Of a DNA stretch of 64,000 bases, positions 1 to 12,696 are shown piece by piece. Source of the stretch: Enterobacter bugandensis (GTDB lineage Bacteria; Pseudomonadota; Gammaproteobacteria; Enterobacterales; Enterobacteriaceae). A program made the translations under genes and the position numbers. A model generated the notes under the pieces. The model had not been told where the DNA came from and did not search any database. It saw nothing but the letters and a program-made list of their open reading frames with translations. Each line of letters begins with the position of its first letter. Position 1 is the first letter of the stretch. The stretch covers positions 744,001 through 808,000 of the forward strand of contig NZ_LT992502.1 of assembly GCF_900324475.1 (NCBI RefSeq). Direction: 5' to 3'.

Positions 1-28
1 TATTGCAGTCGTAATGTATTGATTGCAT

Positions 29-60
29 AGGGCAATAATTTATTGCCCTCTTATTTTATT
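29..60 (+). terminator. Intrinsic terminator of the gene upstream of the window
   Basis: An 8-bp perfect stem (29-36 with 42-49, AGGGCAAT/ATTGCCCT), closable to a 3-base loop, is followed by a T-rich tail. It probably ends the gene to the left, which in E. coli would be dapB; that gene itself is outside the window, so this is inferred from synteny. Confidence 0.65.
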
Positions 61-137
61 TGTTTTAAATGGATTTTGATTGTTAATGGTCATAAATCTG
101 AGTTTTATGCCATTATTATGTGAATTGAATGTAAATT

Positions 138-153
138 TTGACCATTTGGTCCA
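138..153. promoter_or_regulatory. RutR operator upstream of carA
   Basis: The sequence TTGACCATTTGGTCCA matches the RutR palindrome TTGACCANNTGGTCAA at all but one position. RutR senses uracil and is known to act on the pyrimidine-regulated carAB promoter of E. coli. It lies about 180 bp upstream of the predicted P1 start. Confidence 0.7.
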
Positions 154-194
154 CTTTTTGTCGCTCGCATCTCTTAAATTCCATAAAACCTACC

Positions 195-210
195 GCGCAA
201 GCGTTTTCCA
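195..210. promoter_or_regulatory. PurR operator upstream of carA
   Basis: GCGCAAGCGTTTTCCA fits the PurR consensus ACGCAAACGTTTNCGT with the central CGCAA.CG.TT core intact. PurR represses carAB P1 in E. coli in response to hypoxanthine and guanine. The match is by eye. Confidence 0.65.
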
Positions 211-295
211 GGATGATTTACCTGATCTTTTTGCCCATTAAATCCCATTCAAGCCGCCAGTCCTGCAAAAGAATAAACAAAATATCCGTTTTAAG

Positions 296-334
296 TTGAC
301 TTTTACCCACCAAATCTCCAGAATGCCGCCGTTT
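296..334 (+). promoter_or_regulatory. carA promoter P1 (pyrimidine-controlled)
   Basis: TTGACT (296-301) and CAGAAT (319-324) are separated by 17 bp. The expected start is G331, and the initial transcript would begin GUUUGCC. In E. coli the carAB P1 transcript starts with the same GUUUG run, where UTP-dependent slippage aborts transcripts when pyrimidines are plentiful, so that control is probably conserved here. Confidence 0.7.
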
Positions 335-358
335 GCCAAAAATCCGCTGGCAACACAT

Positions 359-387
359 TTGCATTGATCTATGACATAGTCATGAAT
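359..387 (+). promoter_or_regulatory. carA promoter P2 (arginine-controlled)
   Basis: TTGCAT (359-364) and ATGAAT (382-387) with a 17-bp spacer lie about 63 bp downstream of P1. The -10 element sits inside the first ARG box, which explains repression by arginine through ArgR, as described for E. coli carAB. Confidence 0.6.
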
Positions 388-419
388 TAATATGCAAATA
401 AAGTGAGTGAATATTCTCT
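381..419. promoter_or_regulatory. Tandem ARG boxes (ArgR operator) of carA
   Basis: Two 18-bp boxes, 381-398 and 402-419, are separated by exactly 3 bp, the spacing used by hexameric ArgR. Each matches WNTGAATWWWWATTCANW with two or three mismatches. The second box ends just before the carA ribosome binding site. Confidence 0.75.
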
Positions 420-429
420 GGAGGGTGGT

Positions 430-1578
430 TTGATTAAGTCAGCGCTATTGGTTCTGGAAGACGGAACCCAGTTTATCGGTCGGGCCATAGGGGCAACGGG
501 TTCGGCGGTTGGGGAAGTCGTTTTCAATACTTCAATGACCGGTTATCAAGAAATCCTCACTGATCCTTCCTATTCTCGCCAAATCGTTACTCTTACTTAT
601 CCTCATATCGGCAATGTCGGCACCAATGCGGCTGACGAAGAATCCTCTCAGGTACATGCGCAAGGCCTGGTCATTCGCGACCTGCCGCTGATTGCCAGCA
701 ACTTCCGCAACACTGAAGACCTCTCTTCTTACCTGAAGCGCCATAACATCGTGGCGATTGCCGATATCGATACCCGTAAGTTAACGCGTCTGCTGCGCGA
801 GAAGGGTGCACAGAACGGCTGCATCATCGCGGGTGATAACCTCGATGCGACGCTGGCGCTGGAAAAAGCGAAAGCCTTCCCGGGCCTGAACGGTATGGAC
901 CTCGCGAAAGAAGTGACTACCGCCGAAGCCTACAGCTGGACGCAGGGGAGCTGGACGCTGGAAGGCGACCTGCCGGAAGCGAAAAAAGAGAACGAACTGC
1001 CGTTCCACGTGGTGGCCTATGATTTTGGTGCCAAGCGCAACATCCTGCGCATGCTGGTTGACCGCGGCTGCCGCCTGACGGTGGTACCGGCGAAAACCTC
1101 CGCTGAAGAGGTGCTTAAGATGAACCCGGACGGCATCTTCCTCTCTAACGGCCCAGGCGACCCGGCACCGTGCGATTACGCTATCGACGCCATCAAGTCC
1201 TTCCTGGAAACCGACATCCCGGTATTCGGCATCTGCCTCGGCCATCAGCTGCTGGCGCTGGCGAGCGGTGCGAACACCGTCAAGATGAAGTTCGGCCACC
1301 ACGGTGGTAACCACCCGGTGAAAGACATTGATAACAATACGGTGATGATTACCGCGCAGAACCACGGTTTCGCCGTCGATGAAGCCTCTATGCCAGCTAA
1401 CCTGCGCGTGACGCACAAATCACTGTTCGATGGCACCCTGCAGGGTATCCACCGTACCGATAAGCCAGCGTTCAGCTTCCAGGGCCACCCGGAAGCCAGC
1501 CCGGGCCCGCACGACGCCGCGCCGCTGTTCGATCACTTCATCGAACTTATCGAGCAATACCGTAAGACCGCTAAATAA
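430..1578 (+). CDS. carA: Carbamoyl-phosphate synthase small (glutaminase) subunit
   Basis: CarA hydrolyses glutamine and feeds ammonia through a tunnel to CarB, giving carbamoyl phosphate for arginine and pyrimidine synthesis in the cytosol. The 382 residues equal the E. coli length when translation starts at TTG 430, which has a GGAGGG ribosome binding site 5 bases upstream; the GTG at 403 would add nine residues encoded by the operator and is rejected. The N-terminal half is the CPSase small-subunit fold. The C-terminal half is a class I glutamine amidotransferase with the nucleophile motif [10 protein letters not shown] and the [11 protein letters not shown] motif carrying the catalytic His and Glu. 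It is the first gene of carAB, 18 bases before carB. Confidence 0.98.
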   Translation: MIKSALLVLEDGTQFIGRAIGATGSAVGEVVFNTSMTGYQEILTDPSYSRQIVTLTYPHIGNVGTNAADEESSQVHAQGLVIRDLPLIASNFRNTEDLSSYLKRHNIVAIADIDTRKLTRLLREKGAQNGCIIAGDNLDATLALEKAKAFPGLNGMDLAKEVTTAEAYSWTQGSWTLEGDLPEAKKENELPFHVVAYDFGAKRNILRMLVDRGCRLTVVPAKTSAEEVLKMNPDGIFLSNGPGDPAPCDYAIDAIKSFLETDIPVFGICLGHQLLALASGANTVKMKFGHHGGNHPVKDIDNNTVMITAQNHGFAVDEASMPANLRVTHKSLFDGTLQGIHRTDKPAFSFQGHPEASPGPHDAAPLFDHFIELIEQYRKTAK

Positions 1579-1596
1579 TCAGGAGCCGAGAAGACC

Positions 1597-4821
<3,225 letters not shown>

Positions 4822-4826
4822 CCCCC

Positions 4827-4862
4827 ATTGCCCGGTACCGTTCGGTTACCGGGCAATTTTCT
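4827..4862 (+). terminator. carAB intrinsic terminator
   Basis: A 10-11 bp GC-rich stem (4827-4837 with 4847-4857, core TTGCCCGGTA/TACCGGGCAA) is followed by TTTTCTC. It starts six bases after the carB stop codon. Confidence 0.85.
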
Positions 4863-4961
4863 CATCTTAAGAACCTTCTGGTTTTTCATCCGCTTTCAGT
4901 CAGTTAGCCTAAAATAGTTAGGTCGATAACGAAAATTCAACTGAGAGCAGGGGAAAACACC

Positions 4962-5195
4962 ATGCAAAATAAATTACTGATCGCTTCCGTTCTGGCTGCC
5001 ACCGCAATGTTTACCGTCGCGGGCTGTTCGTCCAATCAGGCAGTAAAAACCACCGATGGTAAAACCATCGTGACTGACGGGAAACCGCAGGTGGATGACG
5101 ATACCGGCCTGGTGTCGTACAAAAACGCCGAAACCGGTCAAACTGAACAGATTAATCGCGACCAGGTGAAATCCATGGGCGAGCTGGATAACTAA
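4962..5195 (+). CDS. YgdI/YgdR-family small lipoprotein
   Basis: This 77-residue protein has a charged start, a hydrophobic stretch at 5-20 and a lipobox (VAGC, Cys22), so it should be cut by signal peptidase II and acylated. Residue 23 is Ser, so Lol sorting to the outer membrane is expected. The mature part carries the DUF903 pattern TTDGKTIVTDGKPQVDDDTG...Y, closely like E. coli YgdI and YgdR, whose roles are unknown. A good GAGCAGGGG site precedes the ATG. In K-12 the carB-kefF interval instead holds the caiTABCDE/fixABCX region, so this gene marks a different local arrangement. Confidence 0.85.
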   Translation: MQNKLLIASVLAATAMFTVAGCSSNQAVKTTDGKTIVTDGKPQVDDDTGLVSYKNAETGQTEQINRDQVKSMGELDN

Positions 5196-5300
5196 TTCAG
5201 AATTCTGACGTAAGCCCGTCAATAATATTCACTATTAGCCTGTTGAATTACTGACTACACTCTTCTGGTAAAAGAAGGCAGTAAAACAACAGGCTACTCA

Positions 5301-5831
5301 ATGATTGTGATAATTTATGCGCACCCTTATCCGCAGCACTCGCATGCGAATAAGCGGATGCTTGAGCAGGCAAGGACGCTGGATAACGTAGAGATACGTT
5401 CCCTCTATCAACTCTATCCCGATTTTAATATCGATATCGCCGCCGAACAGGAGGCGCTCTCCCGTGCCGATCTGATCGTCTGGCAGCACCCGATGCAGTG
5501 GTACAGCACGCCGCCGCTCCTGAAGTTGTGGATTGATAAAGTCTTCTCCCACGGCTGGGCTTACGGCCACAACGGCCATGCGCTAAAAGGAAAAAGCCTG
5601 ATGTGGGCGGTCACTACGGGCGGAGGAGAAAGCCACTTTGATATTGGTACCTTCCCGGGGTTTGACGTCCTGGCGCAGCCGCTGCAGGCTACGGCGCTTT
5701 ACTGCGGGCTGAACTGGCTCCCGCCTTTTGCGATGCATTGCACCTTTGTTTGCGACGATGAAACGCTGCAGGCGCAGGCTCGCCATTATAAACAACGCTT
5801 GCTTGAGTGGCAGGAGACGCATCATGGATAG
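5301..5831 (+). CDS. kefF: KefF, flavoprotein ancillary subunit of the KefC K+ efflux system
   Basis: KefF is a flavodoxin-fold, FMN-binding quinone oxidoreductase that docks on KefC and is needed for full glutathione-gated potassium efflux during electrophile stress. The 176 residues match E. coli KefF in length. Visible family marks are the N-terminal [18 protein letters not shown] phosphate loop region and the [19 protein letters not shown] segment near residue 70. The stop codon overlaps the start of kefC by 8 bases, so the two are translationally coupled. Confidence 0.96.
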   Translation: MIVIIYAHPYPQHSHANKRMLEQARTLDNVEIRSLYQLYPDFNIDIAAEQEALSRADLIVWQHPMQWYSTPPLLKLWIDKVFSHGWAYGHNGHALKGKSLMWAVTTGGGESHFDIGTFPGFDVLAQPLQATALYCGLNWLPPFAMHCTFVCDDETLQAQARHYKQRLLEWQETHHG

Positions 5832-7689
5832 CCATACGCTGATACAGGCGCTGATTTATCTCGGCGCGGCGGCGCTGATTGTGCCGGTGGCGGTACGTCT
5901 GGGGCTGGGGTCGGTTCTCGGCTACCTGATTGCGGGCTGCGTCATTGGGCCCTGGGGCTTTCGACTGGTAACGGATGCGGAGGCGATCCTCCATTTCGCT
6001 GAAATTGGCGTCGTGCTGATGCTGTTTGTGATTGGTCTGGAGCTGGATCCGCAGAGGTTATGGAAACTTCGCGCCTCGGTATTTGGCGGAGGCGCGCTGC
6101 AGATGGTGGCCTGCGGCCTGCTGCTCGGTGGGTTCTGCATCCTGTTGGGCATGGACTGGAAAGTGGCGGAGCTTATCGGCATGACGCTGGCGCTCTCCTC
6201 GACGGCCATCGCCATGCAGGCGATGAACGAGCGAAATCTGACGGTCTCGCAGATGGGACGCAGCGCGTTCTCGGTGCTGCTGTTCCAGGATATCGCCGCT
6301 ATTCCGCTGGTGGCGATGATCCCGTTGCTGGCGGCAAGCGGCTCATCCACGACGCTGGGGGCGTTTGCGCTGTCGGCATTAAAAGTCGTGGGGGCGCTGG
6401 CGCTGGTGGTCCTGCTTGGCCGCTACGTGACCCGCCCGTTACTGCGGTTTGTTGCCCGTTCAGGTCTGCGCGAAGTGTTCAGCGCCGTGGCGCTGTTCCT
6501 GGTGTTTGGCTTTGGTTTGCTGCTGGAGGAAGCCGGGCTGTCGATGGCGATGGGGGCGTTCCTCGCAGGCGTTCTGCTGGCGAGCTCTGAATATCGTCAC
6601 GCCCTAGAAAGCGATATCGAGCCGTTCAAAGGGCTGCTGCTGGGGCTGTTTTTCATCGGCGTGGGGATGTCCGTCGACTTCGGCACGCTGGTCACGCACC
6701 CGCTGCGGATCGTCATCCTGCTCGTCGGTTTCCTGGTGATTAAAATGGCGATGCTGTGGCTGATTGCGCGTCCATTGAAGGTGCCGAACAAGCAGCGCCG
6801 CTGGTTTGCCGTACTGCTGGGTCAGGGGAGCGAATTTGCATTCGTGGTCTTTGGTGCCGCGCAGATGGCAAACGTGCTCGATCCCGAGTGGGCGAAAGCG
6901 CTGACGCTGGCGGTCGCGCTGTCGATGGCGGCAACGCCTGTTCTACTGGTGGTGCTGACGCGTCTGGAAAAATCAGGCAGCGAGCAGGAGCGCGAAGCCG
7001 ACGAGATCGATGAGGAGCAGCCGCGCGTCATCATCGCCGGATTTGGTCGCTACGGGCAGATCGTCGGGCGTTTACTGCTGTCAAGCGGGGTGAAAATGGT
7101 GATTCTCGATCACGATCCTGACCATGTCGATACCCTGCGTAAATTTGATATGAAGGTGTTTTACGGCGATGCGACTCGCGTCGATCTGCTGGAATCCGCC
7201 GGGGCGGCAAAAGCTGAGGTATTGATTAACGCCATTGACGATCCTGAGACCAGCATGCAGATGGTGGAGCTGGTAAAAGAGCATTTTCCGGGGCTGACCA
7301 TTATCTCCCGCGCGCGCGATGTGGATCATTACATCCGGCTGCGTCAGGCGGGCGTAGAGGCGCCGGAGCGTGAAACGTTCGAAGGCGCGCTGAAGTCTGG
7401 CCGCCTGGCGCTGGAGAATCTGGGGCTCGGCGCGTATGAAGCGCGCGAACGTGCGGACCTGTTCCGCCGCTTTAACACCGGGATGGTGGAAGAGATGGCG
7501 GCGATGGCCGGCAGTACGGCCACGGAGCGTGCGGCGGTGTTTAAACGCACCAGCGCCATGCTGACAGAAATCATTAACGAGGATCGCAATCACCTGTCGC
7601 TGATCCAACGTCATGGCTGGCAGGGCACGGAAGAGGGCAAGCATACCGGCGATCCGGCTGACGAGCCCGAGAGTAAACCTTCCGCGTGA
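5824..7689 (+). CDS. kefC: Glutathione-regulated potassium/proton antiporter KefC
   Basis: KefC exports K+ in exchange for H+ when glutathione adducts form, acidifying the cytosol and protecting DNA. The start at ATG 5824 gives 621 residues, one more than E. coli; an upstream in-frame ATG at 5728 lies inside kefF and is rejected. About a dozen hydrophobic segments of the CPA2 exchanger fold span residues 1-385, a charged linker follows ([10 protein letters not shown]), then a KTN/RCK domain opens with the Rossmann motif [16 protein letters not shown] near residue 402 and the HDPDH strand end. The C-terminal tail [20 protein letters not shown] resembles that of E. coli KefC. Confidence 0.97.
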   Translation: MDSHTLIQALIYLGAAALIVPVAVRLGLGSVLGYLIAGCVIGPWGFRLVTDAEAILHFAEIGVVLMLFVIGLELDPQRLWKLRASVFGGGALQMVACGLLLGGFCILLGMDWKVAELIGMTLALSSTAIAMQAMNERNLTVSQMGRSAFSVLLFQDIAAIPLVAMIPLLAASGSSTTLGAFALSALKVVGALALVVLLGRYVTRPLLRFVARSGLREVFSAVALFLVFGFGLLLEEAGLSMAMGAFLAGVLLASSEYRHALESDIEPFKGLLLGLFFIGVGMSVDFGTLVTHPLRIVILLVGFLVIKMAMLWLIARPLKVPNKQRRWFAVLLGQGSEFAFVVFGAAQMANVLDPEWAKALTLAVALSMAATPVLLVVLTRLEKSGSEQEREADEIDEEQPRVIIAGFGRYGQIVGRLLLSSGVKMVILDHDPDHVDTLRKFDMKVFYGDATRVDLLESAGAAKAEVLINAIDDPETSMQMVELVKEHFPGLTIISRARDVDHYIRLRQAGVEAPERETFEGALKSGRLALENLGLGAYEARERADLFRRFNTGMVEEMAAMAGSTATERAAVFKRTSAMLTEIINEDRNHLSLIQRHGWQGTEEGKHTGDPADEPESKPSA

Positions 7690-7742
7690 AGTGGAGTTGC
7701 CAGCAATAATAAAAAATTTCTGTATCTTTACTCTGCCGCCAG

Positions 7743-8283
<541 letters not shown>

Positions 8284-8290
8284 GTGATGT

Positions 8291-8312
8291 CCCTCTCCCG
8301 CCCGGGAGAGGG
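8291..8312. terminator. Palindrome between convergent folA and apaH
   Basis: A 9-bp perfect stem CCCTCTCCC/GGGAGAGGG (8291-8299 with 8304-8312) lies between the two convergent genes. There is no T run, so it resembles a short BoxC-type intergenic repeat more than a classical terminator. A longer copy of the same core occurs at 28314-28345. Confidence 0.5.
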
Positions 8313-8318
8313 AATGAT

Positions 8319-9167
8319 TCAGGAGGCAACGGCCTCACTTCCCCCTAAGTCCAGCTGTCGGTTGGACGGCTGAACAAAGTAAGTTTTATCTTCCCAGCGT
8401 AAGCAGGTCAACTCTCCGCCCCAGCAGCATCCGGTATCCAGACCGTAGATCCCGTCCGGCGTGCCTTTTCCTTCCAGCGCAGCCCAGTGGCCAAAGACGA
8501 CGTTGTACTCGCTTGTCACGGGTCCAGGAATGGCAAACCACGGTTTGAGCGGGGCAGGCGCGCTTTCCGGCGTCTCTTTGGAATACATGTCCAGCTGCCC
8601 GTTCGGGAAGCAGAAACGCATGCGCGTAAAAGCGTTGGTAATAAAGCGCAGGCGGGCCAGACCGCTGAGATCCTCGCTCCAGTGATTCGGCATATCGCCG
8701 TACATGGCATCAAGGAAGAAGGGGTACGAGTCGCTCGCCAGCACCGCCTCAACGTCACGCGCGCAGGTTTTAGCCGTCTCAAGATCCCATTGCGGGGTGA
8801 TCCCGGCATGAGCCATGACCAGCTTTTTCTCCTCATCGACCTGCAGTAAAGGCTGGCGGCGCAGCCAGTTAATCAGGTCGTCCGCGTCTGGCGCATCCAG
8901 CAGGGGAGAGAGGCGATCTTTAGGTTTGTTGCGGCTGATCCCGGCAAATACGGCCAACAGGTGAAGATCGTGATTGCCCAGCACCATGCGCACGCTGTCG
9001 CCCAGAGATTTGACGAAACGTAAAACCTCAAGCGAGCCCGGACCACGCGCGACTAAATCGCCCGTCAGCCAGAGCGTGTCCTGTCCTGGCGTAAAGTCGA
9101 CCTGTTTTAACAATGCGATCAGTTCATCGTAGCAACCGTGAACGTCGCCAATCAGATATGTAGACAT
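8319..9167 (-). CDS. apaH: Bis(5'-nucleosyl)-tetraphosphatase (symmetrical)
   Basis: ApaH splits Ap4A into two ADP and also removes Np4 caps from RNA 5' ends in E. coli. The 282 residues are two more than in E. coli. It is a metal-dependent PPP-family phosphoesterase with the three signature blocks [10 protein letters not shown] (residues 7-16), [10 protein letters not shown] (near 36) and GNHDLHLL (near 64). It is the last gene of the lptD-surA-pdxA-rsmA-apaG-apaH block, 4 bases downstream of apaG. Confidence 0.97.
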   Translation of the reverse strand: MSTYLIGDVHGCYDELIALLKQVDFTPGQDTLWLTGDLVARGPGSLEVLRFVKSLGDSVRMVLGNHDLHLLAVFAGISRNKPKDRLSPLLDAPDADDLINWLRRQPLLQVDEEKKLVMAHAGITPQWDLETAKTCARDVEAVLASDSYPFFLDAMYGDMPNHWSEDLSGLARLRFITNAFTRMRFCFPNGQLDMYSKETPESAPAPLKPWFAIPGPVTSEYNVVFGHWAALEGKGTPDGIYGLDTGCCWGGELTCLRWEDKTYFVQPSNRQLDLGGSEAVAS

Positions 9168-9171
9168 TAGA

Positions 9172-9549
9172 TTAATGAATGAGTGTGGTTACGGCGAGAC
9201 GGAACACAGGAATAGCAACGCGGAACACATTGCCATCGACGTCGACCATTTCATAATGGCCTTGCATGGTACCCAGCGGCGTTTCAATTACCGCGCCGCT
9301 GGTGTACTGATACTCTTCGCCAGGGGCGATGTGGGGCTGTTCACCGACCACTCCTTCACCCTGAACTTCAATTTCGCGGCCATTGCCGTTGGTGATAAGC
9401 CAGTAGCGCCCGCGCAGCTGCACGGGCATCCGCCCCAGATTGCGAATGGTCACGGTGTAAGCAAAGACAAAACGCTCTTCATCCGGCGAGGATTGCGATT
9501 CAACATAGACGCTTTGTACATGGACACATACGCGGGGCGAATCAATCAT
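9172..9549 (-). CDS. apaG: ApaG, Co2+/Mg2+ efflux-associated protein
   Basis: ApaG is a 125-residue all-beta protein with a fibronectin III-like fold; the family (DUF525) is linked to Co2+ resistance in Salmonella, but its biochemical role is not settled. The length is the family norm. The internal pattern YTVTIRNLG...[13 protein letters not shown] and [13 protein letters not shown] is diagnostic. Only 3 bases separate it from rsmA upstream and 4 from apaH downstream. Confidence 0.95.
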   Translation of the reverse strand: MIDSPRVCVHVQSVYVESQSSPDEERFVFAYTVTIRNLGRMPVQLRGRYWLITNGNGREIEVQGEGVVGEQPHIAPGEEYQYTSGAVIETPLGTMQGHYEMVDVDGNVFRVAIPVFRLAVTTLIH

Positions 9550-9552
9550 GGC

Positions 9553-10374
9553 TTAACTCTCCTTCGGCGGCGCATTTTCGCTGATGTAATTAGCCAGCTT
9601 GCAGTACTGCTCTACGGAAATGTTTTCCGCACGCATTGCCGGGTCGATCCCCAGCTCTGCTAACACCTCAACGGTAAACGAATTGCTCAGACTGTTACGG
9701 ATCGTTTTACGGCGCTGGTTAAAGGCTTCCGTGGTGATGCGGCTGAGTACACGCAGATCTTTAACCGGATACGGTTTCGTTTTGTGCGGCACAAGGCGCA
9801 CAACCGCAGAATCTACTTTCGGTGGCGGCGTGAACGCTGATGGCGGTACTTCGAGTACCGGGATCACGTTGCAGTAATATTGTGCCATCACGCTTAAACG
9901 ACCATACGCTTTACTGTTCGGCCCTGCAACCAGACGGTTAACAACCTCTTTTTGCAACATGAAGTGCATGTCGGCAATGGCATCAGTATAGCTAAAGAGG
10001 TGGAACATTAGCGGCGTGGAGATGTTATACGGCAGGTTGCCGAACACGCGCAGCGGCTGGCCCATTTTTTCCGACAGTTCGCCAAAATTCATGGTCATGG
10101 CATCCTGCTGATAGATGGTCAGCTTTGGTCCGAGGAACGGGTGCGTTTGCAGGCGTGCGGCAAGGTCGCGGTCCAGTTCGATAACGGTCAGCTCGTCGAG
10201 GCGTTCGCCTACCGGCTCGGTCAGTGCGGCAAGGCCCGGGCCGATTTCGACCATAGCCTGACCCTTCTGCGGATTAATAGCAGAGACGATGCTGTCGATC
10301 ACGAATTGATCGTTGAGAAAGTTTTGCCCGAAGCGTTTACGGGCTAAGTGGCCCTGATGGACTCGATTAGTCAT
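9553..10374 (-). CDS. rsmA: 16S rRNA (A1518/A1519-N6) dimethyltransferase
   Basis: RsmA (KsgA) dimethylates two adjacent adenines in helix 45 of 16S rRNA late in 30S assembly; loss gives kasugamycin resistance. The 273 residues equal E. coli. The N-terminal RKRFGQNFL motif, the SAM-binding [11 protein letters not shown] loop (near 43) and the catalytic NLPYNIS motif (near 113) are present. The start codon overlaps the pdxA stop by 4 bases (ATGA). Confidence 0.98.
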   Translation of the reverse strand: MTNRVHQGHLARKRFGQNFLNDQFVIDSIVSAINPQKGQAMVEIGPGLAALTEPVGERLDELTVIELDRDLAARLQTHPFLGPKLTIYQQDAMTMNFGELSEKMGQPLRVFGNLPYNISTPLMFHLFSYTDAIADMHFMLQKEVVNRLVAGPNSKAYGRLSVMAQYYCNVIPVLEVPPSAFTPPPKVDSAVVRLVPHKTKPYPVKDLRVLSRITTEAFNQRRKTIRNSLSNSFTVEVLAELGIDPAMRAENISVEQYCKLANYISENAPPKES

Positions 10375-11357
10375 TGAGTATTAACAATCATTTTGATGGC
10401 GAGATTAAGCGCCGTAATAAAACTGCCGACATCCGCTTTCCCCTGGCCTGCCAGATCCAGCGCAGTGCCGTGGTCAACGGACGTTCGAATAAAGGGTAAA
10501 CCGAGGGTGATATTCACCCCGCGGCCAAAGCCCTGGTATTTTAGCACGGGCAGACCCTGATCGTGGTACATCGCGAGGACGGCGTCGGCATTATCCAGGT
10601 ATTTTGGCTGGAAAAGGGTGTCCGCAGGCAGCGGCCCGCTGAGATTCATCCCTTTGGCGCGCATTTCTTCAAGCACCGGAATAATGGTGTCGATCTCTTC
10701 GGTGCCCATGTGCCCGCCTTCGCCGGCGTGCGGATTGAGGCCGCAGACCAGCACATGCGGCTGCGGGATCCCGAATTTTGTCTGCAGATCGTGATGCAGG
10801 ATCCCGATGATCTCCCGCAGCAGTTCCGGGGTGATGGCATCAGGAATGGCCTTGATCGGTAGATGGGTGGTCACGAGAGCAACGCGCATCGCTTCCGTCG
10901 CCAGCATCATCACCACTTTCGGGCTGTGCGAGCGCTCTTCGAAAAACTCGGTATGCCCGGTAAACGGTATGCCCGCTTCGTTGATGACGCCCTTATGCAC
11001 GGGGCCGGTGATCAGAGCGGCAAATTCCCCCTTCAGGCAACCGTCGCAGGCGCGGGCAAGGGTTTCCACGACGTAGTGGCCATTTTCCGTGCTGAGCTGG
11101 CCTGGAACAACGGGAGTACGAAGGGGAACAGAAAGAAGAGTGAGCGTACCGGCCTGCTGTGGTGCGGGCTGTTGGCCTTCAACGTAAGGGATGAGCGTTA
11201 AGGGCAGACCGAGCAGATTCGCCCGGTCTTGTAACAGTGTTGCATCCGCGCAGACAACCAATTCTACTGGCCAGCTGCGCTGGGCGAGCTGGACAACGAG
11301 GTCAGGCCCAATCCCGGCGGGTTCGCCGGGAGTGATAACAACACGATGCTGTTTCAT
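10371..11357 (-). CDS. pdxA: 4-hydroxythreonine-4-phosphate dehydrogenase
   Basis: PdxA oxidises 4-phosphohydroxy-threonine with NAD(P)+ in the DXP-dependent pyridoxal phosphate pathway; the product condenses with deoxyxylulose phosphate in PdxJ. The 328 residues are one short of E. coli. The motifs [14 protein letters not shown] at the start, [10 protein letters not shown], and the metal-binding histidine region [15 protein letters not shown] are intact. The ATG overlaps the surA stop by one base (TAATG), giving tight coupling. Confidence 0.97.
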   Translation of the reverse strand: MKQHRVVITPGEPAGIGPDLVVQLAQRSWPVELVVCADATLLQDRANLLGLPLTLIPYVEGQQPAPQQAGTLTLLSVPLRTPVVPGQLSTENGHYVVETLARACDGCLKGEFAALITGPVHKGVINEAGIPFTGHTEFFEERSHSPKVVMMLATEAMRVALVTTHLPIKAIPDAITPELLREIIGILHHDLQTKFGIPQPHVLVCGLNPHAGEGGHMGTEEIDTIIPVLEEMRAKGMNLSGPLPADTLFQPKYLDNADAVLAMYHDQGLPVLKYQGFGRGVNITLGLPFIRTSVDHGTALDLAGQGKADVGSFITALNLAIKMIVNTQ

Positions 11358-12643
11358 TAGTTGCTCAGGACTTTCACGTAAGCACTGGCGCGCTGTTCCT
11401 GCATCCAGGTTGCCGCTTCTTCGGAGAATTTACGGTTAAACAGCATACGATAGGCTCTGTCTTTCTGCGCCGCATCCGTTTTGTCCACGTTGCGGGTGTC
11501 CATCAGCTCGATCAGATGCCAGCCAAATGAAGAGTGAACCGGGGCACTGATCTGGCCTTTATTCAGCTTCATCAGCGCATCGCGGAAGGCAGGATCGTAA
11601 ATGTCCGCAGTCGCCCAGCCCAGATCGCCGCCCTGGTTCGCAGAGCCAGGATCCTGAGAGAACTCTTTCGCTGCATTGGCAAACGACGTTTTACCGCTCT
11701 TAATATCTGCGGCAATTTGCTCCAGCTTCGCACGCGCCTGATCGTCAGTCATGATCGGTGACGGCTTCAGCAGAATGTGGCGAGCGTGAACTTCAGTCAC
11801 GGAGATATTCTGGCTCTGACCGCGCAGATCGTTCACTTTCAGAATGTGGAAGCCCACCCCTGAACGGATTGGACCGACGATATCGCCTTTCTTCGCCGTG
11901 CTCAGCGCCTGAGCAAAGATAGATGGCAGCTCCTGGATACGTCCCCAGCCCATCTGACCGCCTTTCAGGGCCTGTTGGTCAGCAGAGTAGGTGATAGCCA
12001 GCTTGCCAAAGTCGCCGCCGTTACGCGCCTGGTCGACAATTGAACGTGCCTGACTTTCTGCTTCAGCAGCCTGATCTGACGTTGGGTTCTCTGGCAGTGG
12101 GATCAGAATGTGGCTCAGGTTCAGCTCTGTGCTCGCATCGTTCTGGTTGCCCACCTGTTTTGCCAGCGCATCCACTTCCTGAGGCAGGATCGTGACGCGA
12201 CGACGCACTTCATTGTTACGCACTTCCGAGATCAGCATCTCTTTACGGATCTGGTTACGGTAGGTAGCGTAGCTGATGCCGTCATAGGCCAGACGGCTGC
12301 GCATCTGGTCCGGCGACATGTTGTTCTGCTTTGCAATGTTAGCGATAGCCTGATCAAGCTGCTCGTCAGTCACCTTCACGCCCATTTTCTGACCCATCTG
12401 CAGGATAATCTGATCCATGATCAGACGCTCCAGAATCTGGTGGCGCAGCGTGGCGTCATCCGGAAGTTGCTGACCCGCTTCGCCCGAATTGAGCTTCACG
12501 GATTTCATCAGACCATCAACGTCACTTTCGAGCACGACGCCGTTGTTAACGACAGCGGCGACCTTATCAACAACCTGGGGGGCCGCGAAGCTGGTATTCG
12601 CAACCATAGCGACACCAAGCAGCAGCGTTTTCCAGTTCTTCAT
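11357..12643 (-). CDS. surA: Periplasmic chaperone/peptidyl-prolyl isomerase SurA
   Basis: SurA escorts unfolded outer-membrane proteins, including LptD, across the periplasm to the BAM complex. The 428 residues match E. coli. A Sec signal peptide (residues 1-20, ending SFA) is followed by the N-terminal chaperone domain, two parvulin domains (from about 172, [11 protein letters not shown], and about 283, [12 protein letters not shown]) and a short C-terminal helix. It lies 53 bases after lptD, its main client, and just before pdxA. Confidence 0.98.
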   Translation of the reverse strand: MKNWKTLLLGVAMVANTSFAAPQVVDKVAAVVNNGVVLESDVDGLMKSVKLNSGEAGQQLPDDATLRHQILERLIMDQIILQMGQKMGVKVTDEQLDQAIANIAKQNNMSPDQMRSRLAYDGISYATYRNQIRKEMLISEVRNNEVRRRVTILPQEVDALAKQVGNQNDASTELNLSHILIPLPENPTSDQAAEAESQARSIVDQARNGGDFGKLAITYSADQQALKGGQMGWGRIQELPSIFAQALSTAKKGDIVGPIRSGVGFHILKVNDLRGQSQNISVTEVHARHILLKPSPIMTDDQARAKLEQIAADIKSGKTSFANAAKEFSQDPGSANQGGDLGWATADIYDPAFRDALMKLNKGQISAPVHSSFGWHLIELMDTRNVDKTDAAQKDRAYRMLFNRKFSEEAATWMQEQRASAYVKVLSN

Positions 12644-12696
12644 ACTTTTTCCATTTCAATTAACCGCAAAGCGGATTACGTTGTAAATCAAGCACA

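Noticed and set aside
403-429. GTG 403 as the carA start
   Set aside because: It lies within the second ARG box and would add nine unconserved residues; TTG 430 has the correct ribosome site and length.
5728-5823. ATG 5728 as the kefC start
   Set aside because: The extra 32 residues are an out-of-frame reading of kefF and lack membrane-protein character.
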